Part shown: one piece after another, positions 1 through 9,567 of the stretch
Position numbering within the stretch: position 1 is the stretch's first letter
Layout of the letters: the number at the start of each line of letters is the position of its first letter
Assembly (NCBI GenBank): GCA_963763115.1
Contig: CAVXNM010000033.1
Coordinates: forward strand, 1-64,000
DNA: 64,000 bases
DNA from: CAVQCA01 sp963763115
Lineage (GTDB): Bacteria; Pseudomonadota; Gammaproteobacteria; UBA9214
Reading direction: 5' to 3'
Notes under the pieces: generated by a model
Told to the model about the DNA's origin: nothing
Database searches by the model: none
Seen by the model: only the letters and a program-made list of their open reading frames with translations
Program-made: the position numbers and the translations under genes

Positions 1-113
1 GGTCGAGAGCTGGCGCGGTAACCCATAAGGACGACCCTTGTCTGTATCCGGGGTTTCCCCCTTCGTGCCCGGCTAGGGTAATCCGTGGTCCCGTTTCCAA
101 CTCCCTCCACATC

Positions 114-146
114 GCACGCAGCATGCGGATCTCCCGCACTACGCGC
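114..146 (-). ncRNA. Group II intron domain V
   Basis: On the minus strand GCGCGTAG (146-139) pairs with CTGCGTGC (121-114) over eight base pairs, counting G.U pairs. An inner TGCGG/CCGCA stem closes a GAGAT loop, and a two-base TG bulge sits on the 3' side. This two-stem shape of about 33 bases with a bulge on the 3' strand is the hallmark of the catalytic domain V. It lies about 35 bases after the maturase stop codon, the expected place. The pairing is read directly; its identity as domain V is inferred from shape and position. Confidence 0.7.
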
Positions 147-181
147 CCCTGCACACTTCACCTCAAGGTTTATGAGACCTA

Positions 182-1538
182 TCATGCTGGGACGACTTTC
201 GACCGTGGCCGCACCCGGTAGTTATCAAATAACCCCAGGGCATCATACAGCCACCGTCTACTCCACCGTTTCCAGCCGAAGCCTCGGCGCTGGCGACTTT
301 TGGCCAGGTGACGCCGTATCTTTTGCTCAATCCAGTTTCGAATAAACGAGAAACACCGACTCGCATGACCCATCGCAAAGTAGTTGGCCCAACCACGCAA
401 CACCGGATTAATCACTTCGATAACCCGTGTGACCGGCTGGGAACGCAAGCCCCGGAAGATGACCTTGAGCCGGCGCAGCAATGCCGTGCGTTTCTTCGTC
501 TGGGGCCGATACAATGGCATCCAGCGTCCCGAACGACTGCGCACGCGCCTAAACTCAAAGCCTAAAAAACCGAAGCTCTCGCCTCGCGACAGATCTGCCC
601 GATAGGTTTTGTCCTCGTTCACCTCCACTTCGAGTTTGCCGAGTTCCTCACGAAGCCGCTTCTCCACCGCCTCTCGTAACCAACGCTGCTTCGGGTGGGC
701 ATTCACTAAGACGACCATATCGTCAGCGAACCTGGCATACTCGACCAACGTCCACTGCCGATACCGCGTGACCGTCTTCGCCCGCTCCAGCATCTTATCT
801 ACCTCATTGAGATACAGATTACTGAGCAAAGGTGAGATCACTCCGCCCTGTGGCACACCCCGTCTTACCCGACGCTTTCAGAATCAACTTGAGCAACTGC
901 ATCACCTTGTCATCATTGATCCGGCCCGCTACCTTCTCCAATACGATATGATGTCTCACCGTATCAAAGTACGATCGCAAGTCGAGATCGATGACATACG
1001 TTTTGCACGTCAGTATCGCTTCCGAGACGCGCCGAATCGCATCCTGCGCTGATTTCTTGGGCCGGTAGCCAAACGACCCCGGTTGAAAATCCGCATCAAA
1101 GATCGGCTCCAGGATGAGCTTCAGCGCACCCTGTACCACCCGATCGCGGATCGTGGGTATCGATAGCCCTCGCGAGCCTCCCCCATCCTTAGGTATCTCC
1201 ACTTTCCGCAGCCGCAGAGGACGATACGTCCGCTCGACCAACTCCTGATGCAGCTGGTCGATAAACGCGTCCAGCCCTCCGGCTTCAATCGCTTCAAACG
1301 TTACCCCGTCAATACCCGGGGCTCCATTGTTGGCTTTTGCCAGCCGGTAGGCGTCCTGGAGCGTCTCATGTTTGCACACGTGGACATACAACCCCCAAAA
1401 GCGCCAAGACGGTTCAGCCTTCGCCTTGACGTATAGCCTTCTCCTCAGGTCTTGCAGATCAATAGGTGCCTTTATCATCTCACCCCTGCCTCCCATGTTG
1501 TCGAAGTCATTATGTGCAGTAAGGCCCCTTCGCTCCAC
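182..1538 (-). pseudogene. ltrA: Group II intron reverse transcriptase/maturase, frameshifted
   Basis: This would encode the LtrA-type protein that splices and reverse-transcribes the surrounding intron. The upstream frame (1538 to about 860) carries the N-terminal fingers region, including NNGAPGIDGVTFEAIE, the SIPTIRDRVVQGAL block and the YVIDLDLRSYFD aspartate motif. The reading then shifts, and the rest (856 to 182) is in another frame. That part starts at PQGGVISPLLSNLYL and holds the catalytic YARFADDMVV (YxDD-type) motif and the GWANYF maturase domain. The break lies at about 855-866, where one extra base separates GGG from GTGCCACAG. No HNH endonuclease domain is visible at the C-terminus. 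The shift may be a real inactivating mutation or a sequencing error; both halves are otherwise well preserved. Confidence 0.88.
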
Positions 1539-2081
1539 GGGCGTTACCCCGCTTCATCACTACTACGGACCTCGCCGCCACCGTCTCGTCTTTCAGCTCA
1601 CTTCCCGGTGTCGCCGGTTATAGAACCTACCTTGCTCCGACCCTTTCAGATCGGGACGAGGACGGCTTCTCCAGTTGCTCGGTCTGCCCTTGTCACCGTG
1701 CTGCCCCTACTACCCCGCCGGAGCGTAATACCTCAACAGTCAGTCTGCGATATTACGTGCTGCCTTCGCCCCCAAGGAGCGGGCTCGGCCTCCGGAGTTT
1801 TAAATTCTTACGAGGCCACCTATGGGTTCACTTTCGTTACGGCCCGGTGACTTACTCACCATCCCACGGATGGCTTTGTCAATCAGCTTCATCCGCTTCG
1901 TTTCCTCCACGAATGTGACTCAAGTTACGGGGCGCTGACTTCTACCCCGGTGGGACTGTCCCCCACTGAACAGACCAGCCTAAGCTGGACACACTCCTAG
2001 GCGAATTATTAATTATCACCTGAATAACGACAACTTAGACAGTCTTGCTCCTGAAAGCAACCTTCCCTACCCTGCTCTGCC

Positions 2082-2486
2082 ATGAAGGATCTGCTGGTAC
2101 TCCTCGCCCATCTATTGACCACCATCGCCAAACTCCTGGGACCTGGTGGCGCGAGGGCTGTCGTCGCTGACAGCCTTCTCATGAAACAGCAACTCCTGAT
2201 CATCAACCGGTCTCGGCAACGCGCACCCAATCTGTCGCCACTCGACCGGTTTCTGTTCGGCTTCTGGTCGCTGTTTCTCAACCCACGCCGCATTCAGCGG
2301 GCTGCCGTGATTATCCGGCCATCGACACTTTTGAAATTTCACGACATGCTCAAGAAACGCAAGTATCGATTGCTGTACACCTCAAACAGAACAGGAAAAC
2401 CTGGTCCCAAAGGTCCATCGCAGGAACTGATCGAAGCCATCGTTGAAAAAATTACTACAATCGATCGCGTACACATACGTCATTAG
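2082..2486 (+). pseudogene. Truncated integrase-core transposase (N-terminal part)
   Basis: The 134-residue product matches the N-terminal region I recall from gammaproteobacterial integrase-catalytic-core proteins: an amphipathic start with LLTTIAKLLGPGGARAVVAD, then LLIINRSRQRAPNLSPLDR and a basic region ending GPKGPSQELIEAIVE. In intact members this region precedes the DDE catalytic core. Here the frame stops after about ten unrelated residues and no core follows, so the gene is truncated. It lies 87 bases from the 5' end of the group II intron, which suggests that mobile elements have accumulated here. No ribosome binding site is evident. Confidence 0.6.
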
Positions 2487-2966
2487 AGGTAACACGCCCT
2501 CTGAAATCAGTGGTGACAGAGTCGCGCAATCTGCTCCGCTGTAAAGTTACGCGTGGAAAAAGCATTGCAGCGGACTGTTCCAACTCCCGGTTGCAGCTTG
2601 AGTGACAATTCGCCAGGAACAGGGTCCTTTTCTACACTACGGCACCCGCACTGCGATCACATGCCCGACACAGGTATGCACCGGGCTGCCGAATACCACG
2701 TTTGCAACGCCACACGCTTCGTATTCACCTGCAAGCAGGAATCTCCCGGCGCGCAACAAACATCATAAGACACTGTAATTGTTGATTATATCTCATTGAA
2801 AAAAATCTCCCTCCCCCGGAATAAAACCATCAGAACAACATCACCTTTTCATCAGGATTAATTGCGTGCTGTGCGCCTGAATAGGCTGGTAGTCACACAA
2901 CCGACCCGCCCGTGCTGCATCACCGCCAGGCGGGATGGACCAGTCAACACAACCTGGAGCGCCATC
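2487..2966. other. Intergenic, no gene supported
   Basis: Short open frames occur but have no family resemblance and no Shine-Dalgarno sequence. The last 150 bases before the esterase gene are A/T-rich with runs of A and T, and probably contain its promoter. I could not fix the -35 and -10 elements. Confidence 0.4.
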
Positions 2967-3914
2967 ATGAAGACATTCAGTAGAATTATTCTCGCATTCT
3001 GCATCCTGGCAGTCTCTCGCCTCCTGCCGGCGGCGGTACCCGCCGACACCAACTACGAGCGCCTGGTCGTATTCGGTGACAGCCTCTCCGATCCCGGCAA
3101 TGCCTACGAACTAACCGGTATGGCCCTCAAACCGCCCTACACGGCATTGATCCCGGACCACCCGTATGCGCGCGGCGGACATCACCTGAGTAATGGGGCG
3201 ACCTGGGTTGAGCGGCTGGCCAAGAAAATGAAACTGCGTAAGAGTGCGGGTCCGGCACTCCGGGTGCCCGGCAAATTCTCCAATTATGCCGTTGACAGGA
3301 CACGCGCCTGCTCGGACAGCCCCTCGCCCTCGCACCTTGATCTGACATCGCAGGTCAGCCTGTTCCTGACCCAGTTTGGTGCGGCGCCCGAAGGTGCCCT
3401 GTACGTCATGTTTGCCGGCAACAACGATGTGCGCGATGCACTCGTCAACCCGGAAATCGGTGAATCGATACTGGGATGTGCGTTGCTATCCCTTTCCGAC
3501 AATATACAGACACTCATCGCGGCAGGCGCCAGGACCTTCCTGGTCCCGAATGTGCCGAATCTCGGGCTGGTCCCGGCAGTCGCTTTGCAGGGTCCGGAAG
3601 CACAGCAGGGCGCGGCAGAAGTCACTTACTTTTTCAATCAGCAGCTGGAGAGCATCCTGACGGACATTGAAACCGCATACGGCGGTCTGGTGACGTTCTA
3701 TCGGCTCGATACGTTCGAGCTGCTTACCCAGGCAGCGGTTGAGCATCCGGAGCTGAATGTCACCGATCCCTGCATCGATGTGTTCAGCGGGACAGTCTGC
3801 AAGAAGCCCAAAAAGTATCTGTTCTGGGACGGTATTCATCCCACCCGGACAGGCCATAAGCTGATTGCCGAGGAAGCTGCCAGTGTGCTGGGGATTCACT
3901 CAGTAACAGTGTGA
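2967..3914 (+). CDS. Exported SGNH/GDSL esterase (lipase/phospholipase-like)
   Basis: A 315-residue secreted hydrolase of the GDSL family (COG3240-type phospholipase/lecithinase), predicted to cleave carboxylic ester bonds of lipids outside the cytoplasm. Residues 1-23 form a signal peptide (hydrophobic IILAFCILAV, cleavage near LPAA). Block I is FGDSLSD with nucleophile Ser39, block III is GNND (151-154), and block V is WDGIHPT with Asp288 and His291, so the active site is complete. The start at 2967 is chosen because GGAG lies seven bases upstream and the signal peptide starts there; an open frame extends further upstream but is not needed. A second, truncated copy of the first part of this gene lies at 20,137. 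The true substrate is unknown. Confidence 0.85.
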   Translation: MKTFSRIILAFCILAVSRLLPAAVPADTNYERLVVFGDSLSDPGNAYELTGMALKPPYTALIPDHPYARGGHHLSNGATWVERLAKKMKLRKSAGPALRVPGKFSNYAVDRTRACSDSPSPSHLDLTSQVSLFLTQFGAAPEGALYVMFAGNNDVRDALVNPEIGESILGCALLSLSDNIQTLIAAGARTFLVPNVPNLGLVPAVALQGPEAQQGAAEVTYFFNQQLESILTDIETAYGGLVTFYRLDTFELLTQAAVEHPELNVTDPCIDVFSGTVCKKPKKYLFWDGIHPTRTGHKLIAEEAASVLGIHSVTV

Positions 3915-4012
3915 GGATAAAATTCGGAGATGCTGAGCGTCACAAGCTCAACATAAGCTGGCATCGGAATAAATGCATCGTGAACATAATAGCTAAATTC
4001 AGGGGCCTCCTG

Positions 4013-4528
4013 ATGAGCAGCGTCCCGGTACTGTCCCGGGAACCGCATTCTCCGGTTGAGACCGGCCTGATCTTCACTGCGGTGGCAGCGCTGCTGCTCG
4101 GCACCGCGGTCTACCTGCTGGACCGTGACTGGGCAAATACGCTGTTGCTGGCGCCATTTGTCGCTTACCAGTGGCCGACGTCCGCCGTGTTCGGTGCCTT
4201 CGGTGGATTCTTGCCGGCCCTCCTGCATGCGTATGCGATCCCCGTACTGATCATTGTTGCGCTGAGACCCTGGCCATGGACAAGACCCTGGGTTTGCCTG
4301 CTGTGGTTCACGATAGCATCGACCCTCGAATGGCTGCAGTCCGACGCAGCCGAGGCATTATTCTTTGCAGCCGACAGACTGCCGGGTGACATGCCGCTCC
4401 TGACGTATCTGGAGAGCTATGCAGTGCAAGGTCAGTTCGACAACGTCGACCTGTTGGCAACTGGCGTTGGTTGCATCACTGCCCTGGCTGTAACAATTGC
4501 AATTGCGCCGTATAGGCAAAGGACTTAA
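4013..4528 (+). CDS. VanZ-like integral membrane protein
   Basis: A 171-residue membrane protein with about four or five hydrophobic helices (near GLIFTAVAALLLGTAVYLL, the FGAFGGFLPALLHAYAIPVL stretch, VCLLWFTIAS and LLATGVGCITALAV). The arrangement E-W-L-Q, then G-Q-F-D-N-V-D, then a Gly-rich last helix resembles the conserved E-x-L-Q ... R/G-x-x-D-x-x-D signature of VanZ-family proteins. In most bacteria their role is undefined. The start at 4013 is preferred because the reading frame upstream of it, which overlaps the esterase stop, codes for an unlikely hydrophilic leader. The gene follows the esterase in the same direction and may be cotranscribed. The family call is tentative. Confidence 0.6.
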   Translation: MSSVPVLSREPHSPVETGLIFTAVAALLLGTAVYLLDRDWANTLLLAPFVAYQWPTSAVFGAFGGFLPALLHAYAIPVLIIVALRPWPWTRPWVCLLWFTIASTLEWLQSDAAEALFFAADRLPGDMPLLTYLESYAVQGQFDNVDLLATGVGCITALAVTIAIAPYRQRT

Positions 4529-4530
4529 GC

Positions 4531-5577
4531 ATGAGAATCCTCCGCGTTTTCGTGGCGTTTACGCTGGTGGTTTCCGGTGTGGTCAGCACTGTCGGAAGCG
4601 GCGGTGGGTGGCGGTGGTTTTGGTGGTATTAGTAACTTTGGGAAAGTGGATTTACCGCCTGGATGCTGCTCTGTCCCGGGACCAACACCGGATGTAGACA
4701 TCACTATCGCCAATGCGCAGGCTGTCTCTGCCACGATTGTGCAGGCGATCTACCAGATGTTTGACGTTGCGCCAAGATCGGTGGAAAAATATTCCCCAGT
4801 CCGCCGGCGACACCGGATCTGTTATCAGGCAACAGTAAGTTCGAGTTCTTCGCGGCCGTGGACAGCACCCGGAGAAACCGGACTGGCACATGTGCCGTAA
4901 GCGGTACGTAATTGTCGAGTCGGCCTCACGACAAATGATCCTGTCGTCCCTGTCAGTAGGGGATACGTTTATCTTGTGTTTGATACCTGCGATGACGGAG
5001 ACGGTTACACCCTAGACGGCAGTTTTACGCTATCTGTGAGTGAGCAGGATGGTGATCCCCGGACCGATGTCTTCCGGCTAAGTTACAAATTTCTCGGTAT
5101 GACACTTACAGTTGCTTCTGCTATGGATAACTATGTCGTGTCATCATATGGGAATACTTTTTTACTCGGCTTGGACAGCCTCGCCTTCCCTGTGGTCGTA
5201 CTGACCGTTGCGCCCGGCAATATGAGCCTTGGCTCGCAGGCAGATGATTATTTCTGGAACAGCCAAGTGGGGGGGAACACTCCCTGACGGTTAATGCAGA
5301 CGTATCGAACCCCACGACACTGGCTGACGCACATGCATCGGTCATGAGAAGCGACATTCTCGGCAGCAATATTTCTTACGAAATAATCGTTCCGCTACAG
5401 GCATCCGACGGTCAGGATCCGGTGTCGGGTGAGATTCTGGTCTCCGGAGGTGATGGGAATGGAACGGTCCGCATCGTGATCGAGTCAAGTGCCAGTGTCC
5501 GGCTGGAGATTGACGCGGACGAGGATGGCGTCGTCGATGATTACCAATACACAACCTGGGCGGCGCTGAATGGTTAG
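4531..5577 (+). pseudogene. Exported Gly-rich protein gene with several frameshifts
   Basis: Starting at 4531 the frame gives a signal-peptide-like start (MRILRVFVAFTLVVSG) followed by a serine/glycine stretch, and stops within 34 residues. The reading continues in another frame from the G-rich tract at about 4600 (GGGFGGISNFGKVDLPPG). It shifts again at about 4780 (PPATPDLLSGNSKFEFFAAV), again before 4940 (VYLVFDTCDDGDGYTLDG), and once more at the seven-G run at 5269-5275, after which EHSLTVNADVSNPTT leads into the last frame ending at 5577. Joined, the pieces would make one exported protein of about 340 residues with acidic, Asp-rich C-terminal segments. Several breaks fall in G runs, so sequencing error is possible for some, but four breaks argue for decay. 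Function unknown. Confidence 0.65.
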
Positions 5578-5729
5578 GTGACCGTTCGCCTGACTGCGCC
5601 GGTCCGGACGGTCTTACGGGGTAACATCAAGCGCGTTATCCCCGGCGAACCCATCGGCACTGTCGTCAGCGAGTTGTTGTTTACTGAATATTCAGGCGTA
5701 GCCTTCAACAAGAGAGAGAGGAAAATCCT

Positions 5730-7130
5730 ATGAAATTTCTACTGCGGTGGTTGTTCACTTCGTTAATTCTCGCCAGCCTGCTTTCCATGACGGCCACGTC
5801 GGTCGAGGGGAAGATCAAACCCAAGACGCTGGCCTCGGTCTGGCAAAACTACTCATCGATAGCCGTGGATCCTGCCGGTACTCCACATGTCGTGTATCAG
5901 GGGGCAGACTATCACCTGTATCACGCGTGGTTTGACGGGCGCCATTGGCAGCATGAACTGGTCGATGCCAGTTCCGATTGTGGCTGGGGCAATTCGATCG
6001 CAATCGATGTACAAGGCAATCTTCACGTCAGTTATGGCGCATATCGCGGACTCGGCGCACTGAAGCTGGTTTACGCGAATTTCAATGGAAACCAATGGCA
6101 CATCACCGATCTCGGTGTCGATGGCTCTGACTCGGTTCTGAAACTCGATCAAGCCGGTCAACCGCATATTGCGTATGGTGGGGGTAGCACGGTGCAATAC
6201 GCCTGGCACGATAGCGCTGGCTGGCACTTCGAAGATACCGGCCTGGCGAGTGGACCTTACCGGCATGATTTTGTGCTCGATAGTGACGATCATGCGCATC
6301 TGGCGTTCTCACGTAACTATGATGGTTATTATTATGGCACTAATAAATACGGTTACTGGGAAAGCACGCTGCTCGATACCGGCAACTCCACGCCGGTGGC
6401 GATTGGGATCGATAGCCATAATCATCCTCACGTGGCAGCGGGCGTAGCAGGTTCGGTAAGTATTACACAGTATGATGGGACGAACTGGACCAGCGAATTG
6501 ATTTTAGATCCGGCGGACACCGACAACGCACCCATCGATGGGTTGGCGCTGACAATTGATGGCGATGATCACGCGCATCTGCTCATGGCATTCTATGTGG
6601 GAATAGAGGTGAGCGTGTATGCTTTCGATAATGGTCTGGATTGGGTGGCAGGCGTGGTGGACAAGAAAAATGCCGGCTTTTACCCGAGTCTCACGTTCGA
6701 TCCCAACGGTGTGGCGTACGGGACATATTGCACAGCGTTGAAGAAGGATAAATCAAAGGCCAAGTGGGTGCGCATTGGCTTACCGGATCTGGCGGGAACA
6801 TGGAATGGTGTAACCGTGACGGAGGATGGCGGAGGATGGAACGTCGCCGGTACGTTCGCGATCAAGAACAATGGCCTTGAAAAGGCGACCAAGAACTCGG
6901 TGCTCTTGTACGTTAGCGACGATGCCGAATTCGATGAAGGCGACACGGTCTTGCCGGTTGCGCTCAAGGTCAAGAGTCTAAAGCCCGAGGCGACGGTGAA
7001 TGTGCCGGTCGATTTTCAATATAACACCTCGTTAGCCGGTAAGTATCTGATCGCGGTCATCGACCCCGAAATGCTCACGTTCGACCGTAACATGGCCGAC
7101 AACATCGTGACGGTTCTGCTCGAACCGTAG
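5730..7130 (+). CDS. Secreted beta-propeller-like protein with C-terminal CARDB-like domain
   Basis: A 466-residue exported protein. Residues 1-27 are a signal peptide (LLRWLFTSLILASLLSMTAT). Residues 40-350 consist of about six to seven imperfect repeats of the form S-x-A-x-D-x-x-G-x-P-H-x-x-Y followed by L-x-Y-A-x-x-x-G-x-x-W (for example SIAVDPAGTPHVVYQG and SIAIDVQGNLHVSYGA), typical of beta-propeller blades. The last 115 residues (from about LAGTWNGVTV) look like an Ig-like CARDB adhesion module (FAIKNNGLEKATKNSVLLYV). A strong Shine-Dalgarno (GAGAGAGGA) supports the start. The protein probably binds something extracellular; no catalytic motif is seen. Confidence 0.75.
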   Translation: MKFLLRWLFTSLILASLLSMTATSVEGKIKPKTLASVWQNYSSIAVDPAGTPHVVYQGADYHLYHAWFDGRHWQHELVDASSDCGWGNSIAIDVQGNLHVSYGAYRGLGALKLVYANFNGNQWHITDLGVDGSDSVLKLDQAGQPHIAYGGGSTVQYAWHDSAGWHFEDTGLASGPYRHDFVLDSDDHAHLAFSRNYDGYYYGTNKYGYWESTLLDTGNSTPVAIGIDSHNHPHVAAGVAGSVSITQYDGTNWTSELILDPADTDNAPIDGLALTIDGDDHAHLLMAFYVGIEVSVYAFDNGLDWVAGVVDKKNAGFYPSLTFDPNGVAYGTYCTALKKDKSKAKWVRIGLPDLAGTWNGVTVTEDGGGWNVAGTFAIKNNGLEKATKNSVLLYVSDDAEFDEGDTVLPVALKVKSLKPEATVNVPVDFQYNTSLAGKYLIAVIDPEMLTFDRNMADNIVTVLLEP

Positions 7131-7263
7131 CTAGCTAATTGCGCATCGCGTCCATACACCTCGTGACGGTCAGTCTGCATCCAGTTACAAGATACAAAGG
7201 AGTTGGGCATGGGTAGCGTCACACGTTTATTGGGCGTCAGGATACGAAATACTGGAGACTGTT

Positions 7264-7644
7264 ATGACACAGCACACCAGGTTTTGGAAAATCATTAACA
7301 TTCTGGTAATCATCAACCTCATCGGCTGCACGTCCCTGCAAATCATCGAAGCGCCACCCGAGAAGCTGCACGAACAGATCAGACATGAAAACATCGTAAA
7401 GGTCGGTGACAAGGCCAGGATCATCGCTGATGATCAAAAAGAGCATCAATTTGTCGTGACCGCGATAAACGAAGACGATATCCGTGGAGAGGATGTCATC
7501 ACACGAATTGACAGTATCGTGAGTTCGTAAACCCTTGAATTCAGCGCTGGGAAAACAGTTGTGCTCGGTGTAGGCATTACCGGAACCGTACTGCTGATTA
7601 TGGCGGCGTTACTGAAAGCGGTAGCTGCTCCCGTGGCATACTGA
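7264..7644 (+). pseudogene. Small lipoprotein interrupted by an in-frame TAA
   Basis: The frame opens with a lipoprotein signal peptide ending LIGC (lipobox Cys22). A short soluble part follows (VKVGDKARIIADDQKEHQFV, then DIRGEDVITRID), and a TAA at 7528-7530 stops it at 88 residues. Without a shift, the same frame continues for 37 more codons (LEFSAGKTVVLGVGITGTVL, then a hydrophobic tail) to a TGA at 7642. The decayed copy at 20,346-20,510 encodes the same kind of tail (VETREFSTGKTALLTGGI), which shows that the continuation is ancestral and the TAA is a nonsense mutation. An 88-residue truncated lipoprotein may still be made. A GGAG six bases upstream supports the start. Function unknown. 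Confidence 0.68.
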
Positions 7645-8313
7645 TAGCGGCAGTAGCTTCGGTTTCGTTGTAAGCCACAATCAGGATCCGTATCAAGCAG
7701 CCAAAGCACTGGATGGACCTTATGAGTTGGCGAGGTTGGAGTATAGGCAAGCACTTATTTAAGTCGCTGCAATTGTACAAAGGACAAAGTTCGACAGAAC
7801 TCATGTTTACAGTGCCTAACATCTTCTTTCCTGATATACACAGGGATTGGGTTCAGGGTTATGACCGGAGTTGGCCGACAATTGCCGTTTATTGATGGCT
7901 TATATAATCAACCACTAAACGAGCACTTCCGACCCAAACAGGAAATCCCGGGTTTTTAGCTTCATGTCGTGTTTGTACTGCTATCAGACTATAAGTAACA
8001 AGGGTAATCATAGGGATTCGCGTCAGTATAGTTTTAACCATTGCACGGTTCGATACGGCTTCCATAAGCAGTGCTAGGCGGCTTGGCGTTTGTGGATTCG
8101 GTCGAGTACCTTGTCTTCGCTGGGACCACCGGGCGTGGGCAAGACGCATCCGGCAATCGTACTGGTTAAAATATGAAACAATACTTACGTGTTTGGCAAG
8201 GTTTGCTGTTCGTGTAGATTACCCCATAATCTGTAAAATTAAGAATCACTGTTATTATCGGTGTATTCTTACATTCTGTTTCTTATTATACGGACGTGTA
8301 CCACGAGGCCATC
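7645..8313. other. Intergenic with a possible decayed coding remnant
   Basis: Around 7660-7760 the plus strand can be read as FGFVVSHNQDPYQAAKALDG and on to a TAA. This looks like coding sequence but has no start and no family I recognise, so it may be a gene remnant. The rest includes one copy of a 31-base repeat (7950-7980) and an A/T-rich stretch before the cytochrome gene that probably holds its promoter. Confidence 0.3.
7950..7980 (+). repeat. 31-bp direct repeat, copy 1
   Basis: GGGTTTTTAGC followed by TTCATGTCGTGTTTGTACTG recurs at 10,317-10,347 in the same orientation with one mismatch (A to G). The pair encloses about 2.3 kb. Confidence 0.7.
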
Positions 8314-8814
8314 ATGAATAGAAAGAAGATTATCACGCTTATGATTACAACTCTCTTCCTGTCTTGGATCATAATTGTTCGAGCTGAAGAGTTTACTCAG
8401 AAATCTTATGTAGAGTCAGTGATTGTCGTATTGCGAATTCATGCCGATGCAATATCTAATTTAAACACACACAAAATAAAGTACTCAGATAATCTGGCGC
8501 GACATGCTATTGCCATTAAAGAAACCTTCGGATTGCTGGGCCCCATGGATTGGCATGCAGCTGATTCTGCCAAGCTAATGAATAAAAATGCCTCCAATTC
8601 GGATATGGATGCTGAAAAATTCGAGAAACTTGAAAAACGCAGTAGAGCTGCTTTGAAAGCACTACATATTGCTGCCCTTGATGCTATAAGAGAACAAGAT
8701 CGTGAGGGGCTTAATGAGGCTTTAGAAAATATGAAGGACTCATGCAATGCCTGTCATGCCTATCTGCCTGAGTCAGTTGCTCCTGATGTTTGGGGAACGC
8801 TGAAAAGAAAATAA
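8314..8814 (+). CDS. Cytochrome c'-like exported haem protein
   Basis: A 166-residue protein with an N-terminal signal peptide (IITLMITTLFLSWIIIV, cleaved near VRA) and one C-terminal haem c site, CNACH (Cys144, Cys147, His148). A CxxCH near the C-terminus of a mostly helical protein of this size is the pattern of class II c-type cytochromes (cytochrome c' and c-556), periplasmic four-helix bundles that bind NO or CO or carry electrons. The helices read as heptad-rich segments such as DAEKFEKLEKRSRAALKAL. The start at 8314 is preferred over one six codons upstream because the signal peptide begins there. The gene is visibly A/T-rich relative to the core genes further right and stands alone. 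Its exact partner is unknown. Confidence 0.75.
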   Translation: MNRKKIITLMITTLFLSWIIIVRAEEFTQKSYVESVIVVLRIHADAISNLNTHKIKYSDNLARHAIAIKETFGLLGPMDWHAADSAKLMNKNASNSDMDAEKFEKLEKRSRAALKALHIAALDAIREQDREGLNEALENMKDSCNACHAYLPESVAPDVWGTLKRK

Positions 8815-9318
8815 TTCCGTGCCCCCAACTTGGGTATTTTGTGAGATATCCAAGTTTAAAATACATTGTAGTTCAATTACCTATTGCGTTGCGATCGGTA
8901 CGCAGCGTCAGGATTTCAGCTGCATTCTGTGCTGGCCACCGCTGTCAGCTTGCGTCATAAAACGCCTGTGAGGTGCTGAGTACGCCTGTTTTGCGGTGTA
9001 AAAACAGGCTTCTATGCCTGCATCGCCTGGATTAACGGCTTGATACCCAAAATGTTCATGACACGCTTCAGGTTGTAGGGGAGCACATGCGAACTCATCT
9101 CGGCGCTTAGGCACAGGCAGGGTTATGTTAGCCCGTGCCTGGGAGCGGATTACACATTTAATGCTGCTGAAATATAAGTAGTTTTACGTAGTCCATTGCT
9201 GTTCTTTGCAAACCTCTACTTGATCTATGTCATTAAATTGACATCTATGCTACGTTAGTATTTCAAAAGCCAACCACATAATCAGATACTAAGGCTGAAA
9301 TAACAATAGAGGAAAGCC
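8815..9318. other. Intergenic containing a transposase relic
   Basis: Apart from the transposase tail at 9012-9107 I see no gene. The A/T-rich segment at 9170-9300 probably contains the promoter of the small exported protein that follows. Confidence 0.35.
9012..9107 (-). pseudogene. C-terminal relic of an IS1182/IS5-like transposase
   Basis: The minus strand reads AEMSSHVLPYNLKRVMNILG and then IKPLIQAMQA followed by a stop at 9012-9014. This closely resembles the C-terminal end (M-S-x-H-V-L-x-Y-N-L-K-R-V-M-N-I-L-G) shared by many IS5/IS1182-type transposases. Nothing upstream continues the frame, so only the last 30 codons or so remain. Confidence 0.6.
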
Positions 9319-9567
9319 ATGAATACATCACGCCTATTGGGTGCTATATGCCCCTGTCTCATAGCCTGCAACATCGCCTCAACTTATGCATCGGAAAATG
9401 TAGTGCATATTGCCAAGAACAGCAATCATGCCGAAATCGTTGAAAACATAGCACCTAAAGATAACCAGATTAAACACGGCAATACCTCCAGTTTAGAGAA
9501 TACGGTTTTTGTGATCAGCGCCGGATTGATGGGGATTTTTCTGTTACATAAAGCAAATAACGGTTGA
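9319..9567 (+). CDS. Small exported protein of unknown function
   Basis: An 82-residue product I do not recognise. It has an N-terminal signal peptide (LLGAICPCLIACNIASTYA, cleaved near YAS), a polar middle rich in Asn, His and Lys, and a second hydrophobic segment near the C-terminus (TVFVISAGLMGIFLLH) that could anchor it in the membrane. A clear Shine-Dalgarno, AGAGGAAA, lies just before the ATG, which is the main evidence that the gene is real. It stands alone between A/T-rich spacers. Confidence 0.55.
   Translation: MNTSRLLGAICPCLIACNIASTYASENVVHIAKNSNHAEIVENIAPKDNQIKHGNTSSLENTVFVISAGLMGIFLLHKANNG

Larger units (their letters stand above)
1..1994 (-). ncRNA. Group II intron, 3' boundary not resolved
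   Basis: The minus strand carries a bacterial group II intron whose maturase gene lies inside it. The 5' end is placed at 1994, where the minus strand reads GTGTGTCC, matching the GUGYG start of group II introns. About 450 bases of structured, non-coding sequence follow before the reverse transcriptase. A convincing domain V lies downstream of that gene (114-146). Domain VI and the 3' splice site should be just below position 113, but I could not place them, so the element may end inside the window or run off its left edge. The 5' exon next to it is non-coding and borders a truncated transposase. The host-encoded maturase is frameshifted, so self-sufficient mobility is doubtful. Confidence 0.8.

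Noticed and set aside
2553..2768. A 71-codon open frame before the esterase gene
   Set aside because: No Shine-Dalgarno, no recognisable family, low-quality composition.
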